Shown: one piece after another, positions 61,618-64,000 of the stretch | How positions within the stretch are numbered: the first letter of the stretch is position 1 | How the letters are laid out: every line of letters begins with the position of its first letter | Assembly (NCBI RefSeq): GCF_001053095.1 | Contig: NZ_CGBP01000004.1 | Span: 1-64,000, forward strand | From: Yersinia similis | Lineage (GTDB): Bacteria > Pseudomonadota > Gammaproteobacteria > Enterobacterales > Enterobacteriaceae | Direction of reading: 5' to 3' | Length of the DNA: 64,000 bases | The notes under the pieces: generated by a model | Told to the model about the DNA's origin: nothing | Databases searched by the model: none | What the model saw: only the letters and a program-made list of their open reading frames with translations | Position numbers and translations under genes: made by a program

Positions 61618-62388
61618 TTAGGTACGTAACCCGGTTCCACGTTCAATCAAATACCATGCCCAAGCATAGAATGCCGCGATAAACACCACTAAAACGCCAA
61701 TGGTATAGACCAGGGAGACATCAGTAATACCGAGGAACCCATAACGGAAGCCGCTGATCATATAGACGATAGGGTTAAGCTTCGATACCGCCTGCCAGAA
61801 AGGTGGCAATAATGATAACGAATAAAATACCCCTCCCAGATAGGTCAATGGCGTCAGCACAAAAGTTGGCACCAAACTGATGTCATCAAACGTCTTGGCA
61901 AATACCGCATTCAGCAACCCCCCCAGGGAGAATAGAATGGCCGTCAGCATCAGCGTCAAGGCAATCATTGACCACGAATGGACATGCAATGGTACGAAAA
62001 ATAGCGAGATAATCGTCACCAGAATGCCGACACAAACGCCGCGCGCCACCCCACCACCGACATAACCAATAATGACAATATGCGTAGGCACAGGGGCTAC
62101 CAGCAACTCTTCGATACTGCGCTGAAACTTCGCTCCGTAGAACGATGCCGCCACATTTGAGTAGGCGTTGGTGATAACCGCCATCATAATCAAACCTGGG
62201 ACGATAAACTGCATGTAATCAAAGCCCCCCATATCGCCAATCCGGGCACCAATTAGGTTGCCGAAGATAACAAAATAGAGAGACATCGTAATCACTGGTG
62301 GCACCAGTGTTTGAATCCAAATACGTGCAAACCGCGTAATCTCTTTGATCCAAATACTCTGCAATGCTATCCAATACAGGCGGGTCAT
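61618..62388 (-). CDS. yadH: ABC-2 type transporter permease YadH
   Basis: YadH is the membrane subunit of the YadGH exporter; its substrate is not known. The 256 residues (same as E. coli) contain about six hydrophobic spans and the ABC-2 signature region LTPLTYLGGVFYSLSLLPPFWQ near 180-201. Its start overlaps the yadG stop (ATGA). The stop is next to an ERIC-like remnant. Confidence 0.95.
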   Translation of the reverse strand: MTRLYWIALQSIWIKEITRFARIWIQTLVPPVITMSLYFVIFGNLIGARIGDMGGFDYMQFIVPGLIMMAVITNAYSNVAASFYGAKFQRSIEELLVAPVPTHIVIIGYVGGGVARGVCVGILVTIISLFFVPLHVHSWSMIALTLMLTAILFSLGGLLNAVFAKTFDDISLVPTFVLTPLTYLGGVFYSLSLLPPFWQAVSKLNPIVYMISGFRYGFLGITDVSLVYTIGVLVVFIAAFYAWAWYLIERGTGLRT

Positions 62389-63311
62389 GCTTTCTCTCCC
62401 TCATGGCCATTAACCAAGGTCACAAACAGCTCTTCCAGACGGTTGGCCTTGTTACGCATACTTTGTACCTGAACCCCCTGTACGTTCAGTTGGCTAAATA
62501 AACTATTCAGGCCCTGTTCACGCTTAACATCCACTTCCAACGTAGAGGTATCCGTCAGACGATATCCATAACCTTCCAGTTTAGGCAGTGGACTCTTCGC
62601 CCCGAGATCAAAAATAAAGGTTTCTGATTCCAGCTTACTAAGCAGCTTTTTCATGGTGGTATTTTCCACCAATTCTCCATTCTGGATAATGCCAATGTTG
62701 CGGCACAGCATTTCTGCTTCTTCCAGATAGTGAGTCGTCAGAATAATCGTCGTGCCCTGCGCATTCAGCTCTTTCAAGAACCCCCACATGGAGCGACGTA
62801 ATTCAATATCTACACCCGCCGTAGGCTCATCTAAGATCAGTAACTTAGGTTCATGCATCAGCGCCCGTGCAATCATCAAACGGCGTTTCATGCCACCCGA
62901 TAAACGGATCGCACGCTCATCACGTTTGCTCCATAAATCCAACTGACTGAGATATTTCTCAGCCCGCGCCAACGCGTCTCGCCGAGTCACACCGTAGTAT
63001 CCGGCCTGGGTAATCACTATCTGCAACACCGTTTCAAACGGGTTGAAATTAAATTCCTGAGGCACTAACCCGAGCTGACGTTTGGCATTCACAATATCGT
63101 TATCGATATCGTAGCCAAAGACCTGAACCTTGCCGGATGTTTTGTTCACTAATGAACTAATAATACCGATAGTAGTGGATTTCCCCGCCCCATTCGGACC
63201 GAGCAGAGCATAAAAGTCGCCTGCCTCTACGTGCAGATCGATACCACGCAGTGCCTGAACGCCACCCATATAGGTTTTGGTCAGCTGCGTTATTTCCAGT
63301 GCATATGTCAT
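62385..63311 (-). CDS. yadG: ABC transporter ATP-binding protein YadG
   Basis: YadG drives YadH. The 308 residues (same as E. coli) contain Walker [15 protein letters not shown] near 35-48, the Q-loop ([12 protein letters not shown]), the signature [15 protein letters not shown] near 137-151, Walker [13 protein letters not shown] near 156-167, and the H-loop [10 protein letters not shown]. Divergent from can as in E. coli. Confidence 0.96.
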   Translation of the reverse strand: MTYALEITQLTKTYMGGVQALRGIDLHVEAGDFYALLGPNGAGKSTTIGIISSLVNKTSGKVQVFGYDIDNDIVNAKRQLGLVPQEFNFNPFETVLQIVITQAGYYGVTRRDALARAEKYLSQLDLWSKRDERAIRLSGGMKRRLMIARALMHEPKLLILDEPTAGVDIELRRSMWGFLKELNAQGTTIILTTHYLEEAEMLCRNIGIIQNGELVENTTMKKLLSKLESETFIFDLGAKSPLPKLEGYGYRLTDTSTLEVDVKREQGLNSLFSQLNVQGVQVQSMRNKANRLEELFVTLVNGHEGEKA

Positions 63312-63472
63312 AAGTAAAAAGGAACCTTATTCAATGGGTTTCTCGGTGGTCCTGCGCACCCATAACGTATTTAACCCTCCCCAGACGAGGCACGTTACGG
63401 GTAACATAAAAAATCAAACAGGCACCAAAAAGATATTACGCAGACAATATTGCGTTATTACCGGAGCTACTG

Positions 63473-63492
63473 TTCCGATTTCAAAATCGGAA
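63473..63492. promoter_or_regulatory. Perfect palindrome upstream of can
   Basis: ttccgattt-ca-aaatcggaa: 9-base perfect arms with a 2-base centre, 55 bases before the can start. The symmetry suggests a binding site for a dimeric regulator of can or yadG, but no regulator is known to me. Confidence 0.45.
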
Positions 63493-63546
63493 TCCTTACC
63501 GTATATTATCCTATCGCAACCCGAACACTACAGGCTATTTACATTG

Positions 63547-64000
63547 ATGAAAGAAATAGAAAAGCTCATTGAGAACAATCGAACTTGGTCAAACACCATT
63601 TGTAAAGATGACCCCGGTTTTTTTGAGCACTTGGCTCAATCTCAAAAACCGCGCTTCCTGTGGATTGGTTGTTCAGACAGTCGCGTTCCCGCAGAGCAGT
63701 TAACCGGGTTGAAATCAGGTGAGCTATTCGTTCATCGTAATGTTGCCAACCTGGTTATCCATACCGATCTTAACTGCCTGTCAGTCGTCCAATACGCTAT
63801 TGATGTTCTTCAGGTAGAACACATTATTATCTGTGGCCACCTTGGCTGTGGTGGTGTTGAAGCCGCCATCAAAGGCGAAGAGATGGGGCTTATCGATAAC
63901 TGGTTACTGCACATTCGGGATCTTTGGTATAAGCACAGCTCATTGCTGGGTGAATTGCCGCAAGAGGAACGCAGTAATGTGCTGTGTCAGATAAACGTGG
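63547..64000 (+). CDS. can: Beta-carbonic anhydrase Can (partial, runs off the window)
   Basis: Can hydrates CO2 to bicarbonate, needed for growth in air. Only the first 151 codons are in the window; there is no stop before the end. The zinc ligands are present: Cys42 and Asp44 in [14 protein letters not shown], and His98 and Cys101 in [14 protein letters not shown]. Other family blocks, [13 protein letters not shown] and WLLHIRD, are intact. The start ([14 protein letters not shown]) fits the family. It diverges from yadG. Confidence 0.95.
   Translation, partial: MKEIEKLIENNRTWSNTICKDDPGFFEHLAQSQKPRFLWIGCSDSRVPAEQLTGLKSGELFVHRNVANLVIHTDLNCLSVVQYAIDVLQVEHIIICGHLGCGGVEAAIKGEEMGLIDNWLLHIRDLWYKHSSLLGELPQEERSNVLCQINV

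Overview
This is a 64 kb stretch of enterobacterial chromosome. Protein similarity recalled from the families, the gene order, and the ERIC and ERIC-like intergenic repeats all point to Yersinia, most likely the Y. pestis / Y. pseudotuberculosis group. I see no insertion sequence, prophage, CRISPR array, rRNA or tRNA. Most of the window is ordinary housekeeping sequence, with about 54 genes. The unusual content is gene decay, short tandem repeats inside genes, and palindromic repeats placed directly after stop codons.

Layout. Positions 1-9.7 kb hold mutS, then on the minus strand ftsB-ispD-ispF-truD-surE-pcm-nlpD-rpoS (cell division, isoprenoid synthesis, tRNA/protein repair, stress sigma factor), with ygbE beside them. 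Positions 9.9-20.2 kb hold the sulfate assimilation genes in two minus-strand operons, cysG-cysD-cysN-cysC and cysJ-cysI-cysH. A HicAB toxin-antitoxin locus lies between them on the plus strand, with an ERIC element between toxin and antitoxin. Positions 20.5-30 kb hold queD and queE (queuosine precursor), sodC with a Met-rich repeat, pyrG-eno, relA, mazG, and a decayed rlmD beside barA.

Positions 30-32.8 kb hold barA. From 33 kb the order follows a block that lies elsewhere in E. coli K-12 (its 3-4 minute region), inverted: degP, dgt, mtnN-btuF-yadS, erpA, clcA, hemL, fhuC-fhuD-fhuB (without fhuA), mrcB, hrpB, thpR-sfsA, dksA-gluQ-pcnB-folK, panB-panC, panD, yadE, yadG-yadH and the start of can. 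The barA/degP gap is therefore a synteny junction relative to E. coli.

How the genes work together. CysD/N activate sulfate to APS, CysC makes PAPS, CysH reduces it to sulfite, and CysJ/CysI reduce sulfite to sulfide using the siroheme made by CysG. IspD and IspF are successive steps of the MEP pathway. PanB, PanC and PanD make pantothenate. RpoS, RelA, DksA and BarA are all stress or stationary-phase regulators. DegP and MrcB act in the envelope, and FhuCDB imports ferric hydroxamates.

Most notable points: (1) pcnB has an in-frame TAA at about 60% of its length but keeps the non-canonical ATT start; (2) rlmD is reduced to its two ends; (3) at least ten genes or gene edges carry 9-21 bp tandem repeats, often encoding extra residues at protein ends or linkers (SodC, CysJ, HrpB, SfsA, GluQ, FhuD, IspD, NlpD); (4) four ERIC-like elements end within about 5 bp of the stop codon of a minus-strand gene; (5) a possible 19-codon repeat-built leader ORF overlaps the hemL start.
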